Source of the DNA: Loktanella sp. Alg231-35
GTDB taxonomy: Bacteria; Pseudomonadota; Alphaproteobacteria; Rhodobacterales; Rhodobacteraceae
Reading direction: 5' to 3'
Length of the DNA stretch: 64,000 nt
Assembly (NCBI RefSeq): GCF_900143545.1
Contig: NZ_FREV01000008.1
Coordinates: 1-64,000 of the forward strand
Within the stretch, counting starts at the first letter, position 1, and each line of letters starts with the position of its first letter. The notes beneath the pieces were generated by a model. It searched no databases. It was not told where the DNA came from and was given only the letters and a program-made list of their open reading frames with translations. The position numbers and the translations under genes are program-made. Shown piece by piece: positions 51,136 through 59,573 of this stretch.

Positions 51136-51530
51136 AATACCGAACTTTCTCGAAGAGCTGATGAAAGGCGCGACAGGAAGTGGCGCATGGTCCTGACACC
51201 GCCGACATGATGCGTGATGCGCTGATGCTTACCGTTGAAGATCAAGACCTGCGGAACAGACTGAAAATGGGCTGTGAGTGGATGCCTTAGGCCGTCCTCA
51301 AAGCTGGTGAATGGCAAAACCGGCTGAAGGTCCATCGAAGCTAGGAGAACATCGATGCCTGTCTCGTCTTGAAGTTGCTTCAAAACTGGCGCGATAGCCG
51401 CACAGTATGGGCAAGTGCTTTGCGCAACAAAAATCACACCCAATCCCGAAGGTGAAGCATTGGCTTTTTGGGCGGACAGAAGCAGTGCGGCTGGCAAAGC
51501 AGCAACAAACTTACGCCTATTCATAGACAT
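51132..51530 (-). CDS. TrbB-like periplasmic thioredoxin-fold protein, 132 aa
   Basis: N-terminus MSMNRRKFVAALPAALLLSA has a Tat-like RRKF signal. The mature part is a minimal thioredoxin fold with FVAQSTCPYCAAIAPVLKQL (C-P-Y-C near 40-43) and the cis-Pro loop SVPQVLIFNGKHQ. Its place between traN and traF corresponds to trbB of F-like systems (a DsbC-like isomerase), though it is shorter. It is the third redox protein of this transfer region. Confidence 0.75.
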   Translation of the reverse strand: MSMNRRKFVAALPAALLLSAQKANASPSGLGVIFVAQSTCPYCAAIAPVLKQLQDETGIDVLLASMDLQPVLPFTSFEDGLRHPLTAHFQSVPQVLIFNGKHQRITHHVGGVRTMRHFLSRLSSALRESSVL

Positions 51531-53205
51531 CTCGAATCTCCGGCTGCGAAAGAAGAATGTTGTCCTGGATCAACCCTGAAAGATCGGACGGCGCGATTGA
51601 TCCAACGCCTTCAAAGGCATCGCCAAGCGCTGATGAAAAATCGATAAGGCTCCAATCGATGGCTTCCATCTCCGCCTGGGTCATCGCGCGGCAACTAAAC
51701 GAGCCGTACAACTGACGAAGGCCTTGCTCAGAGATGATACGGGCGATGCGGCTGTTATACGTGCAGAAACGACGGGAACGTTGGGCACAGACAAACAGAA
51801 AGCGTTCAGAGCAATAAGTGCTCATGTAGATGGCAGCTCCGGCCTGTTTTGCGCCGTAAAGAGCGACTTCGTCGGATGTGCATTCAGCGATGCTGCCAAG
51901 CGCCCAACCCGAGTCGGCACAGCAGTTAATGGTCCCCAGTATGCCAATACGACAACGCCGGCGGGTCGCGCTGAAATATTGAACGTCAAAATCGCCTTCG
52001 ACGTTGCCAAGAAAGCGATCAATAATCGACATATCATGGGTAAATTCGGTCGCCATCGTGTTCAGTGCTTCGATGCCAACAAGCGCGTAACCAATATCAT
52101 CATTGGTGTCGTGCGGGATGGACTGTGTGACACCGCCAACGGTCACGTTGACCGCGTCGCAGGTCGCATCGAATGCCTGGCTATCGGGCGAACCACACTG
52201 ATAGGTTTGTTCAAAGGCACCACAAACGCCGTCTTCGTCCATCGAATAACAAACTGAATTGGTCAAACTGCATCCAGGATCGCTTTCGAGAGGGCCACAA
52301 TCGCTCGTGTATTCAGTGGAGGCGCAGGTCCATTCCGTCTGCTCTTCCGTACACTCCATTGGGACAAGCTCATCGTTCACGACTTCGACGGAAGGACCAG
52401 ACGTACAAGTCGTTTCAGGCGCACCACACAACATTGATGAAAAGCCATCTTCGCAGGTTTCAGACCATGTGATGATCGGGTCATTGACGATGACGGATCC
52501 AACTGGATTGCCAACAACAGTCATCGGCTCGTCGCTGGAGCAAACAAACTCTGAGACGCGCCTGAAACACTCGCCAAAAAAGAAGAAGGACTCGCATTCA
52601 TTAGAAGTCATTGCGCAATAGGGCGCTGCAGTGAGACCATCGTGACAGCTGCTATCATCACCAAAGATGCCACCAAGCGTCTCGCAGCGGTGCGCTTGTG
52701 TCTTAATGACGGAGATTTCGGCAGTTGAGATGCAAACCGATGTCGTTTGCGTGCGCGAACGATTGCAGACCCGCTGCAAGAGCGGCGCATCTTCAAAGTT
52801 CTCTACGCTGCAGGTCCCACCAGAAGTCGAGAACGTCGTAGGATCAATCAGTGCTTCAGGATTGGACACAGCGCCATCAGCAACACCCAACAGGCTTTGA
52901 TCAGCGGCTGATACACTCCAATCGTGCACGTTGTTCGTAAATGTTGAATACGCATTGCCTTCCGCAGTATCCGAGCCTGACAGGATTAACCCGCCGTCTT
53001 CGAGATCCCCGGTACCCATGTCCGACTGGGGTAGATCGGTTTCAACAGGAACACCGAGTAAATCTTCAGCGGTAGATCTGTCGTAGTCGGTGAAACGTTG
53101 AGCGTTCCCCAACGCGTCTTGAGCAAGCCCCTGATAATGATTGTCAGCTTGCGCAGGACCAATTGAAGCTATGATTGAGAGCACGACTACTATTGATCTA
53201 GTCAT
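51517..53205 (-). CDS. traN: TraN, cysteine-rich outer-membrane mating-pair protein
   Basis: The signal peptide TRSIVVVLSIIASIGPAQAD leads a 562-residue protein with roughly 40 cysteines, many in short repeats (QRVCNRSRTQTTSVC; ECESFFFFGECFRRVSEFVC; CTEEQTEWTCASTEYTSDC). The C-terminal RRCRIGILGTINCCADSGWA and RFCTYNSRIARIISEQGLRQ are TraN hallmarks. In F-like systems it recognises recipient outer-membrane proteins and sets host preference. It is translated by overlap with trbC (ATGA). Confidence 0.95.
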   Translation of the reverse strand: MTRSIVVVLSIIASIGPAQADNHYQGLAQDALGNAQRFTDYDRSTAEDLLGVPVETDLPQSDMGTGDLEDGGLILSGSDTAEGNAYSTFTNNVHDWSVSAADQSLLGVADGAVSNPEALIDPTTFSTSGGTCSVENFEDAPLLQRVCNRSRTQTTSVCISTAEISVIKTQAHRCETLGGIFGDDSSCHDGLTAAPYCAMTSNECESFFFFGECFRRVSEFVCSSDEPMTVVGNPVGSVIVNDPIITWSETCEDGFSSMLCGAPETTCTSGPSVEVVNDELVPMECTEEQTEWTCASTEYTSDCGPLESDPGCSLTNSVCYSMDEDGVCGAFEQTYQCGSPDSQAFDATCDAVNVTVGGVTQSIPHDTNDDIGYALVGIEALNTMATEFTHDMSIIDRFLGNVEGDFDVQYFSATRRRCRIGILGTINCCADSGWALGSIAECTSDEVALYGAKQAGAAIYMSTYCSERFLFVCAQRSRRFCTYNSRIARIISEQGLRQLYGSFSCRAMTQAEMEAIDWSLIDFSSALGDAFEGVGSIAPSDLSGLIQDNILLSQPEIRDVYE

Positions 53206-53903
53206 TGTTCAGACTCCAGAATCACTTGCACCGGCACGGCGTTTGAAGTTTCGCCCTTGGCAATCACTTCCAGGAGAAATCGAAGGGGCACATTGCCAGC
53301 GGCACGATCATGCTCCGGAACCACGTCGGCATCGCAACCTTGGGTCTCGCAGACATCAAGGTTGACCATTGTTGAAACGAGGGTAGGGACCGCTGAAACC
53401 TCAAATCGTGTAAACAGGGTTGGATCGATAATGAATCCCTGAGAGATATCAGAGCCTTCATAGATGGACCGAACGCGTTCCTCAGTTGCCAACACCGAGT
53501 TGTCGACAAAGCCATTGAAGACGACGGGTATGCCAAGATTGGCCGCGTCAGTAAGAACAGCTTTCAATGACGGTTCTGGCATCGAAAAAGAAGCAAAGAC
53601 AAACACGCCCCCTGGATAACGACGATCTTCACCGGCACCCTCCGGTAGGTCCCCGGGACCAATGTTCAGCATCTCGCGCACGCGACCATTTTCAAGGCTG
53701 TCGAGGGCGCGCGCGGTGATATCATCGGGAAGGTCAAATTCCTGTTGAAGAAGGCGCAGACGCGACTGGAGATCTTCTCCGATCGCGTCTGCCTCTTCCA
53801 TTCGATCATCAATCAAGGCTCCGTGAGTGGCAGCTCTTGGCAGTTGATCGGCGGAGAGAGAGGAAGCTGAAAAGCCAATGAGAAGGGTTAAAGTGCGCAG
53901 CAA
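53202..53903 (-). CDS. trbC: TrbC, F-type pilus assembly protein
   Basis: The open frame begins at TTG 53918, but GGAGGAAG lies within that part and points to the TTG at 53903 (LRTLTLLIGFSASSLSADQL), which also gives a cleaner signal peptide. The domain GVFVFASFSMPEPSLKAVLT (about 100-120) and AVPTLV near 170 define TrbC-type thioredoxin-like folds without a catalytic CxxC. It works with TraW in pilus assembly. Its 5' end lies inside traU. Confidence 0.9.
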   Translation of the reverse strand: MLRTLTLLIGFSASSLSADQLPRAATHGALIDDRMEEADAIGEDLQSRLRLLQQEFDLPDDITARALDSLENGRVREMLNIGPGDLPEGAGEDRRYPGGVFVFASFSMPEPSLKAVLTDAANLGIPVVFNGFVDNSVLATEERVRSIYEGSDISQGFIIDPTLFTRFEVSAVPTLVSTMVNLDVCETQGCDADVVPEHDRAAGNVPLRFLLEVIAKGETSNAVPVQVILESEQ

Positions 53904-54889
53904 TTTCTCTTCCTCCAAAATAGATATCCAAATGACTCGCCAACGTAGGGGGTCTCTTTATATCGGTCGTAAAACTGGGTGGTTGCCCCGATTGGCGCAC
54001 ATGCGTAGCGGCCGGACGTGGATGGGAAGGGGCGCGTGATCTGACGCCGATATTGGCTTTTCGGAATAATGGGTGCGAGTTGCGGCGTGCAGAGCGAGGT
54101 GCTTGAAGCTGTGCGTTGCGCGAGCAGCATCCGATGCATGCGGGCAAGCAGTTTCGCGGAGACAACAGACGTCGCTTGCACACCGCCGGTGTGATTATTC
54201 GCGTCACCGGTTACGGGGTAAAGCGAGCCGGAACAGCCATCGCACCAGAAAAGTTCATCAAGTGGCAGGTTGCCTGACGAGGCAACGGCACAATCGGCAG
54301 CACAAGCACCCTGCGCGATAGGATTGGCGAACAGCAGACCTTCTGGGTTTAGCAGGGTAGACAACTCTGCATCCATCCAAAGTGGGTCAAGCTCACTCAT
54401 CCATGCCAGATCGAAAGCCGTGGTCTCCAGACACAGCGCATCAATCGTCGTTCCCAGCATCGAAATCAGTGGGTAGTAGTAGTAATGGGCATGCCATTTT
54501 GACCCGTTGTCGCTCCCATTACTCGCGTTGACGCTGGTCCTGCCGCGTGAAAACAGACCGAAATCAACATCGAAGCCGAGGTTTGAGAAGCACCCGGTTT
54601 CATTGGAGACGTCGACCAGACGCGCAGGTTCCCAGATGCCGATCGACAGGCCAATCCGAGGGATCGGAAAAGCGGGACAGACGCAAAGTGGAAAGTTTGG
54701 GTTGTTTGTGTCAGGCCGTGATGCACCGAGGTTCATCGTCAGAGCGCCAACCGAGATCGGGAAAATGCAGTCCCAACAGACTTCTGTTATCGGGTTCAGG
54801 AAGCGGGCATTGCATTTGGCGTTTGCGACACTGACGGACAACAAAAGGGCGGCAAATGCACCCAGAATGATCCTTGAAATATAGGTCAT
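53888..54889 (-). CDS. traU: TraU, conjugative DNA-transfer/pilus protein
   Basis: Signal peptide (GAFAALLLSVSVANA), then KCNARFLNPITEVCWDCIFP, the clear TraU opening. NFPLCVCPAFPIPRIGLSIG and SKWHAHYYYYPLISMLG follow, and the C-terminal GESFGYLFWRKRNCC closes it. About 14 cysteines need disulfides. In F it is needed for DNA transfer and full pilus numbers. At 333 residues it is of normal length. Its start overlaps the traW stop (ATGA). Confidence 0.95.
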   Translation of the reverse strand: MTYISRIILGAFAALLLSVSVANAKCNARFLNPITEVCWDCIFPISVGALTMNLGASRPDTNNPNFPLCVCPAFPIPRIGLSIGIWEPARLVDVSNETGCFSNLGFDVDFGLFSRGRTSVNASNGSDNGSKWHAHYYYYPLISMLGTTIDALCLETTAFDLAWMSELDPLWMDAELSTLLNPEGLLFANPIAQGACAADCAVASSGNLPLDELFWCDGCSGSLYPVTGDANNHTGGVQATSVVSAKLLARMHRMLLAQRTASSTSLCTPQLAPIIPKSQYRRQITRPFPSTSGRYACAPIGATTQFYDRYKETPYVGESFGYLFWRKRNCCAL

Positions 54890-55518
54890 TGGTTCTCACC
54901 TCCCGAGACAGGAATTTCTTCGACGAGCATCACAGGATCCGCCCGGCTGACGACCGAAGGTACGACCGTCAGACCGAAGCGCTCAGAAATCACGCCGCCC
55001 TGGTCAAAGTAGAAGAGCTTCTGATGCGTTTCTGTCAGTTCCAATGGAGCGCCATTGACCAGGATCAGCTTCACCGGCTCTTGGTTCGCAAGATCCACGG
55101 CAAATGCGACTTGGTCAGGATCATCGCCGTCGATGAACACGAGGCGCTGATTAAATCGGCTATGCTCAAGCGGGTTCACGCGCGTTCCGGCTCGGGCGAA
55201 CACAACGCCGCGATGGTCCACCAGATCGCGATCCAGAATGATGGACAGATCCACGTTATAGCTTCTGTAAACCTCTGCAGGGCGCATGCCGGCGACGGGG
55301 ATCGGCCGGTTGACCCACGAACGCGCTTTATCCTGCATATCTTGTTGCATCTGCGCAAGTTCGCCATTCGCATCCATCTCGGACAGGCGACCCAGAATGA
55401 TATCAAGAATGGAGGGCTCTTCGACAGGGAACAATGCGCCGAACACGCCATAGTCAACGGCGTGAGCAGGACCGGCCAAAAAGAGAATTGAAGCCAAAGC
55501 ACGCAAGACAGGTTTCAT
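54886..55518 (-). CDS. traW: TraW, pilus assembly protein
   Basis: Signal peptide (KPVLRALASILFLAGPAHAV), then DYGVFGALFPVEEPSILDII, DLVDHRGVVFARAGTRVNPL and LVFIDGDDPDQVAFA, the typical TraW order. The protein is periplasmic and partners TrbC. The spacing to the S26 peptidase gene upstream is an overlap of 4 bp. Confidence 0.95.
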   Translation of the reverse strand: MKPVLRALASILFLAGPAHAVDYGVFGALFPVEEPSILDIILGRLSEMDANGELAQMQQDMQDKARSWVNRPIPVAGMRPAEVYRSYNVDLSIILDRDLVDHRGVVFARAGTRVNPLEHSRFNQRLVFIDGDDPDQVAFAVDLANQEPVKLILVNGAPLELTETHQKLFYFDQGGVISERFGLTVVPSVVSRADPVMLVEEIPVSGGENQ

Positions 55519-56057
55519 AGCCCTGCCTCCCGGAAATCCGCCATCACAGGAAGAGGCCAGCCACGACCAATCAACTGATCATCGGAAATAAGACCGATTA
55601 CGCTGTAGCGACTGTCGAGGCTGTCTGGCGACGTGCCGAAAACAGCGTAGTGGCCATCTGGTATCACGCCGGGCGCAATCCTGGCAGCAACAGGCTGACC
55701 GTCCTTGATCCAAAGCGGGTAACACTGATCGTTGACGCACGGGCTGCCATCGGCGTCTATCGTGATTTCATCGCCTGGCAGACCGCCGATGCGCTTCACA
55801 AACTGAAATTCACCAAATCGATCCTGAAGCACCTCCGGCATCTCAGCAGCAATAACAGCGCCACGGCGAAGCAGAATGGGATGTTCAAACACAACAAAAG
55901 CAGGTTCATCCAGCGACTGCGAGGCATTCATGATGAGGTTGAACTGATCCAACACAAAGATGCAGCCAACGCCGAAAATGATCGTCCCGTACCCAAATGC
56001 ACGGCGTGCGCGTGAAGGCTTAGATTTTGTCGATTTCGTCTGAGAACCGTCAGTCAT
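55515..56057 (-). CDS. TraF/LepB-type S26 signal peptidase
   Basis: One membrane helix near residues 22-44 (FGYGTIIFGVGCIFVLDQFN) is followed by NASQSLDEPAFVVFEHP (candidate catalytic Ser) and FQFVKRIGGLPGDEITID (catalytic Lys and the R-x-x-G-L-P-G-D box). GHYAVFGTSPDSLDSRYSVI completes the S26 signature. It resembles RP4 TraF-type peptidases and may process TraA pilin or other signal peptides. It lies between trbI and traW as in other F-like alphaproteobacterial systems. Confidence 0.85.
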   Translation of the reverse strand: MTDGSQTKSTKSKPSRARRAFGYGTIIFGVGCIFVLDQFNLIMNASQSLDEPAFVVFEHPILLRRGAVIAAEMPEVLQDRFGEFQFVKRIGGLPGDEITIDADGSPCVNDQCYPLWIKDGQPVAARIAPGVIPDGHYAVFGTSPDSLDSRYSVIGLISDDQLIGRGWPLPVMADFREAGL

Positions 56058-56440
56058 TGCAAGAGCCCCGTTTGTTGAAGAAGGTCAGGGGTGATGTCGC
56101 GCACACCGCCAAGCACCGCGGCTGAATTGACGATCATCAGGCCACGCTCGCTCGCGTAGGCTTGGACAATCGGATCCAGGTTGGCGTTCAATGCTCTGAC
56201 ACGCGCCTGCAGCTCTTCATCAGATACATCGCGGCCCTGAGCATCAACGAACCCGCGAATAAGATCAGCTGCGTCAATCGAAACAATTTCAGGGCGCCCG
56301 AGATTGCCGGTACGATCCAACACAGTCAGGGTGATTGCGACGTTCACAAGAGCGAAACAGGCGGCCCCAGCCAAAAGGCCAATAAGGTTGGTTATGTTAA
56401 ATAAGTCAGCATTGCTGACATTGCTTGTTTGATCAGTCAT
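56054..56440 (-). CDS. trbI: TrbI, F-type inner-membrane transfer protein
   Basis: One N-terminal membrane helix (about 18-41, LIGLLAGAACFALVNVAITL) is followed by a periplasmic region: SIDAADLIRGFVDAQGRDVS, then VQAYASERGLMIVNSAAVLG. The latter matches the TrbI_Ftype family. At 128 residues it has the usual size. In F it influences pilus retraction. It overlaps its neighbours at both ends. Confidence 0.9.
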   Translation of the reverse strand: MTDQTSNVSNADLFNITNLIGLLAGAACFALVNVAITLTVLDRTGNLGRPEIVSIDAADLIRGFVDAQGRDVSDEELQARVRALNANLDPIVQAYASERGLMIVNSAAVLGGVRDITPDLLQQTGLLQ

Positions 56441-56591
56441 CGGATTTCACCGACCGACGAGAAGCAATTGCCGAGACCTGGCGAAACGCCTTAGAGAGCT
56501 TCCGCCAAACCCAGCACAGGCCGTCAAATGTGAACATTGCAATGGTCGCTACACCGACCATCGCAAACCATATGGTGAGCCCATCAAGCAT
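56433..56591 (-). CDS. 52-aa single-pass membrane protein between traC and trbI
   Basis: ATG at 56591 overlaps the traC stop (TGATG) and the frame ends TGA at 56435-56433, inside the trbI start. The peptide LDGLTIWFAMVGVATIAMFT is one membrane helix, followed by a basic tail (WVWRKLSKAFRQVSAIASRR). The double overlap with flanking tra genes makes it a real, coupled gene. I know no F-plasmid counterpart of this size at this place. Confidence 0.75.
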   Translation of the reverse strand: MLDGLTIWFAMVGVATIAMFTFDGLCWVWRKLSKAFRQVSAIASRRSVKSDD

Positions 56592-59071
56592 CAGATGACC
56601 TCCCCACTCTCAACCAGCTGTTCAAGCGCGTCGCCCATGTTCATGCCGCGCACGTTTACAAGGTCGTTCAGCTTCTGGACCATGTGTCCGGTGGTCGAGA
56701 AAATCGCCAGAGAATACTTATCGAGAAGAAGACGGCCAAAGAGCCAGCCTTCCGGGCCGCGAATACCGCACTCGGAAAACTGGCCTTTGACGGAGGTGAG
56801 TGATTTTAAGCTATGCGCAATGCCCTCAGGCGCATTCAAGCGACCATCTGACACCAGCTGATCGATGACCTCCGGTTTCTGGGATAGAAAGATCGTCCAG
56901 TCGCTGTTTTGCAGACAAACGAGCGCAGCCGGATTTTCATAGTAATCCAACATCGATTGCGTGCCGGTAATCAAAGCACCAGTGTATTTACGCGCGCGCC
57001 GAACGACCCCTTCGAGGAATTTCGCCGTCTCAGCACCAAGCATGTCCCAAGCTTCATCAATAAGGATTGCGACACGGGTCGAACGATCCGTTTTGAACAT
57101 CAACTCCGTGCCGAGGAACATGATGATCTGCAGAACAACGGCTTCGAGATCCTTCTGAGACTTCAGCTCAGACATCTCGAAAACAGTGAAGGCGCTATCG
57201 ATGGACACGTTTGAAGGCCCGTCAAACATTTCACCGTATGTCCCGCCGACCGCGTAACGGCTCAGCTTGGTGATAACGTCAATCAAGCGCGGTTCTTTCT
57301 CGACGTTGGATTTAAGGATGCCTAGAACTTCGGTGACGTTGCCATCGTTGCCGAGCTTGTCCCACACTTCAGCACAGGCCAGCTCAATAAACTCTTCCTC
57401 AATCCCGGAAACGCGACCTTCGCGTTGCTCACCGAGGTTGGCCATCGTTGCGATCACGCGAGTGATCAATTCCAGCGCTTCGCCGCGATACTCGATTGAA
57501 TCCATGTGTTCAGCACTGAGCATTGCGAATGGATTGAGACGAAACTGACTGCCAGATCCGATACTCAGCCAATCGCCACCAATAATCTCACAAGTGGTCT
57601 TGAACGACTGTCCATCATCGATGACCAGGACACGGCCGCCACCCGAATAGATCGAGGTGACAAGTTCCTGCATAAACACTGACTTACCGGCACCCGACTT
57701 ACCAACAACCGAAACGTTGTAGTTGCCGGAAGAGCGATAATTGTCCCAGTCACACAGCTGTCCCTGGCGACCGCACAACAGCAAACCCGTATATTCACGC
57801 GCACCAACAAATTCACCGTGGATCGGCGCCAATGCGGTGACTGCAGCACCCTTCCTCTTTTTCACACGAGAGGCTTTGCGCATGTCTTCGATACGTGGAC
57901 CGCTGGCCTGAAATGGAAGACCTGCGAGGAACACGGGGAGCTGGAGGAAGTTGTCCTTTTCCAACGTGACGCCGACCATCGAATAGATTTTGCGCATCTC
58001 GGACAAGGCTGCGGTACTGTCATCAACGTCGCCGCGCGCGTAGGCTGAAACGGTCGTGAGCGTCTCAAAGATGCGTTCGCCACGTTCGAGCTGAGTTTGA
58101 AGCCCTTCATACTCAGCATCTTGCTCCGGCAAATCTGACATCCACTTGCCGAAGTTCGTCGTCTTCGCATGTTCAAGTTTCGCCCGCTTTTTGACTACCT
58201 CGGACATGCTCTGACGGTTTGGTTTTGAACGGGCCGTGAGACATGTCAAAACGGGCCCATGAGGGTTATCATCGGGCCTGTCGGGCGACCCATTAAACAG
58301 TGATCCCAAGGCGCCGGCCCATTCGTGCGGGACCATGCGGACCGTCGCAGACGAGACGGACAATTCCGGCGAATTGAGGAAAGACATACCATCGCTCGCG
58401 ACGGCCAAGCCAGCACCAGGCAGTTGATAATTCAGTGGGACATCATCGTCATAGACAAGTGGTTCTGCAGAAACCGAGCCACGCGTGTGCAGCATCTCTG
58501 AAAGAAGCTCCAAAAAGACACTGGGCTGCACATTCGCGCAGAGCTGGTCGCCACCCATCGCGAGGATGAGGTTGCGCCGGAATTCCTTCAGCCCTTTAAG
58601 CTGGCTTTGCGACGGATCACCATCGACCCATCCAGATATCAAGATGCGACGCGAATGCGGAACACACTTCATATGGCCATTGGTCCCAAAGCGAAGGCCG
58701 TTGAAGTGACCAATCCGGCGTTCGACCATCTTGCGCATCAGAGGGGTTTGAACATGGCGCTGGCTGGACCATCGGGTAAGGTTCGGCATTAGATTTGGAG
58801 ATGCCCAGGAAATGAATTGAACGGTTCCGTCGGGTGGGCAGTAGCTGGATATGGCTGTCTGAAGTGTGCGAAAAACGTCCGCACCAATCACGGGCGGCGT
58901 CTCAAGAAGAAAGCCGACCGTCCCATCGTTGTGGAACAGATTGTCCTCTGGATCATACACACGGTAGGACAGGAGATCCGAAAACACATGATCTACAAAA
59001 GACTGTCGATCCTCCATCGTGAATGGGGCATCATCGAACAGCGACGACATAAAGTTGGCAAAACCGCCCAT
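56591..59071 (-). CDS. traC: TraC, VirB4-like ATPase of the type IV secretion system
   Basis: The 826-residue protein has an N-terminal VirB4-like domain and a C-terminal ATPase with Walker A VVGKSGAGKS (457-464), Walker B AILIDEAWDM (DE 672-673) and later GTQSMLDYYENPAAL and FLSQKPEVIDQL. It powers pilus assembly at the inner membrane. ATG follows GGGGAGCAAGCTA and overlaps the traV stop (TAATG). Confidence 0.95.
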   Translation of the reverse strand: MGGFANFMSSLFDDAPFTMEDRQSFVDHVFSDLLSYRVYDPEDNLFHNDGTVGFLLETPPVIGADVFRTLQTAISSYCPPDGTVQFISWASPNLMPNLTRWSSQRHVQTPLMRKMVERRIGHFNGLRFGTNGHMKCVPHSRRILISGWVDGDPSQSQLKGLKEFRRNLILAMGGDQLCANVQPSVFLELLSEMLHTRGSVSAEPLVYDDDVPLNYQLPGAGLAVASDGMSFLNSPELSVSSATVRMVPHEWAGALGSLFNGSPDRPDDNPHGPVLTCLTARSKPNRQSMSEVVKKRAKLEHAKTTNFGKWMSDLPEQDAEYEGLQTQLERGERIFETLTTVSAYARGDVDDSTAALSEMRKIYSMVGVTLEKDNFLQLPVFLAGLPFQASGPRIEDMRKASRVKKRKGAAVTALAPIHGEFVGAREYTGLLLCGRQGQLCDWDNYRSSGNYNVSVVGKSGAGKSVFMQELVTSIYSGGGRVLVIDDGQSFKTTCEIIGGDWLSIGSGSQFRLNPFAMLSAEHMDSIEYRGEALELITRVIATMANLGEQREGRVSGIEEEFIELACAEVWDKLGNDGNVTEVLGILKSNVEKEPRLIDVITKLSRYAVGGTYGEMFDGPSNVSIDSAFTVFEMSELKSQKDLEAVVLQIIMFLGTELMFKTDRSTRVAILIDEAWDMLGAETAKFLEGVVRRARKYTGALITGTQSMLDYYENPAALVCLQNSDWTIFLSQKPEVIDQLVSDGRLNAPEGIAHSLKSLTSVKGQFSECGIRGPEGWLFGRLLLDKYSLAIFSTTGHMVQKLNDLVNVRGMNMGDALEQLVESGEVI

Positions 59072-59469
59072 TAGCTTGCTCCCCAGCGCGCTTCGCGGAC
59101 AACAAAATGGGCATAGGTCCCTTCGTGAAGGATTTCGGCTTCATCCAAGTATGGAGGCAACCATAAACGGCCGGTCTTTTCCGGGATCCTGTACCGCGCC
59201 GACTGATAGGCAGCCCCACCCGCAGGAACACCAGCGACAGCAGACCCAGGCTTGCCACCCGTCAGGATTGGTTGCGTCAACTGGTCGTTTTGACTGTCTT
59301 GCGGGTTTTCAGAAACGGTTGCGCCACCGATGACACCAGATCCATCAATCTCAGCCATCGTTCTACAAGGCTGGCCGGTCTGGGCACCGCAGAGAAAGTT
59401 CTGTTCAGTGCTGCTTTCACCACAACCGGCCAAAGCAACGGCGACAACAAAAATGAATCGGCGGTTCAT
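59071..59469 (-). CDS. traV: TraV, outer-membrane lipoprotein of the T4SS core
   Basis: Start MNRRFIFVVAVALAGCGESS (59469) has a lipobox ALAGC; the frame extends to 59508 but that part holds the end of another gene. EQNFLCGAQTGQPCRTMAEI is the Cys-containing TraV segment. The C-terminus (AARYRIPEKTGRLWLPPYLD-like) also fits. It anchors TraK/TraB to the outer membrane (VirB7-like role). Confidence 0.85.
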   Translation of the reverse strand: MNRRFIFVVAVALAGCGESSTEQNFLCGAQTGQPCRTMAEIDGSGVIGGATVSENPQDSQNDQLTQPILTGGKPGSAVAGVPAGGAAYQSARYRIPEKTGRLWLPPYLDEAEILHEGTYAHFVVREARWGAS

Positions 59470-59573
59470 TCTGAGTTCTCCAAATATGAGGGGAGCATGG
59501 GGCCACAAAACGGTTCATGCTCCGCGCATGCGCTGACAAACGCACACAGGATCAAGAGGCAGAACCTATTCAA
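59466..59573 (-). CDS. 35-aa lipoprotein between traB and traV
   Basis: A 36-codon frame starts TTG at 59573 (overlapping the traB stop: TTGAATAG) and ends TGA at 59468-59466 (overlapping the traV ATG: ATGA). The product NRFCLLILCAFVSACAEHEP has a textbook lipobox (FVSAC) and then only ~20 residues with one more Cys. Both overlaps and the lipobox argue strongly for a real gene. It could be a VirB7-like micro-lipoprotein or an entry-exclusion/lysis-type peptide. Confidence 0.7.
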   Translation of the reverse strand: MNRFCLLILCAFVSACAEHEPFCGPMLPSYLENSE

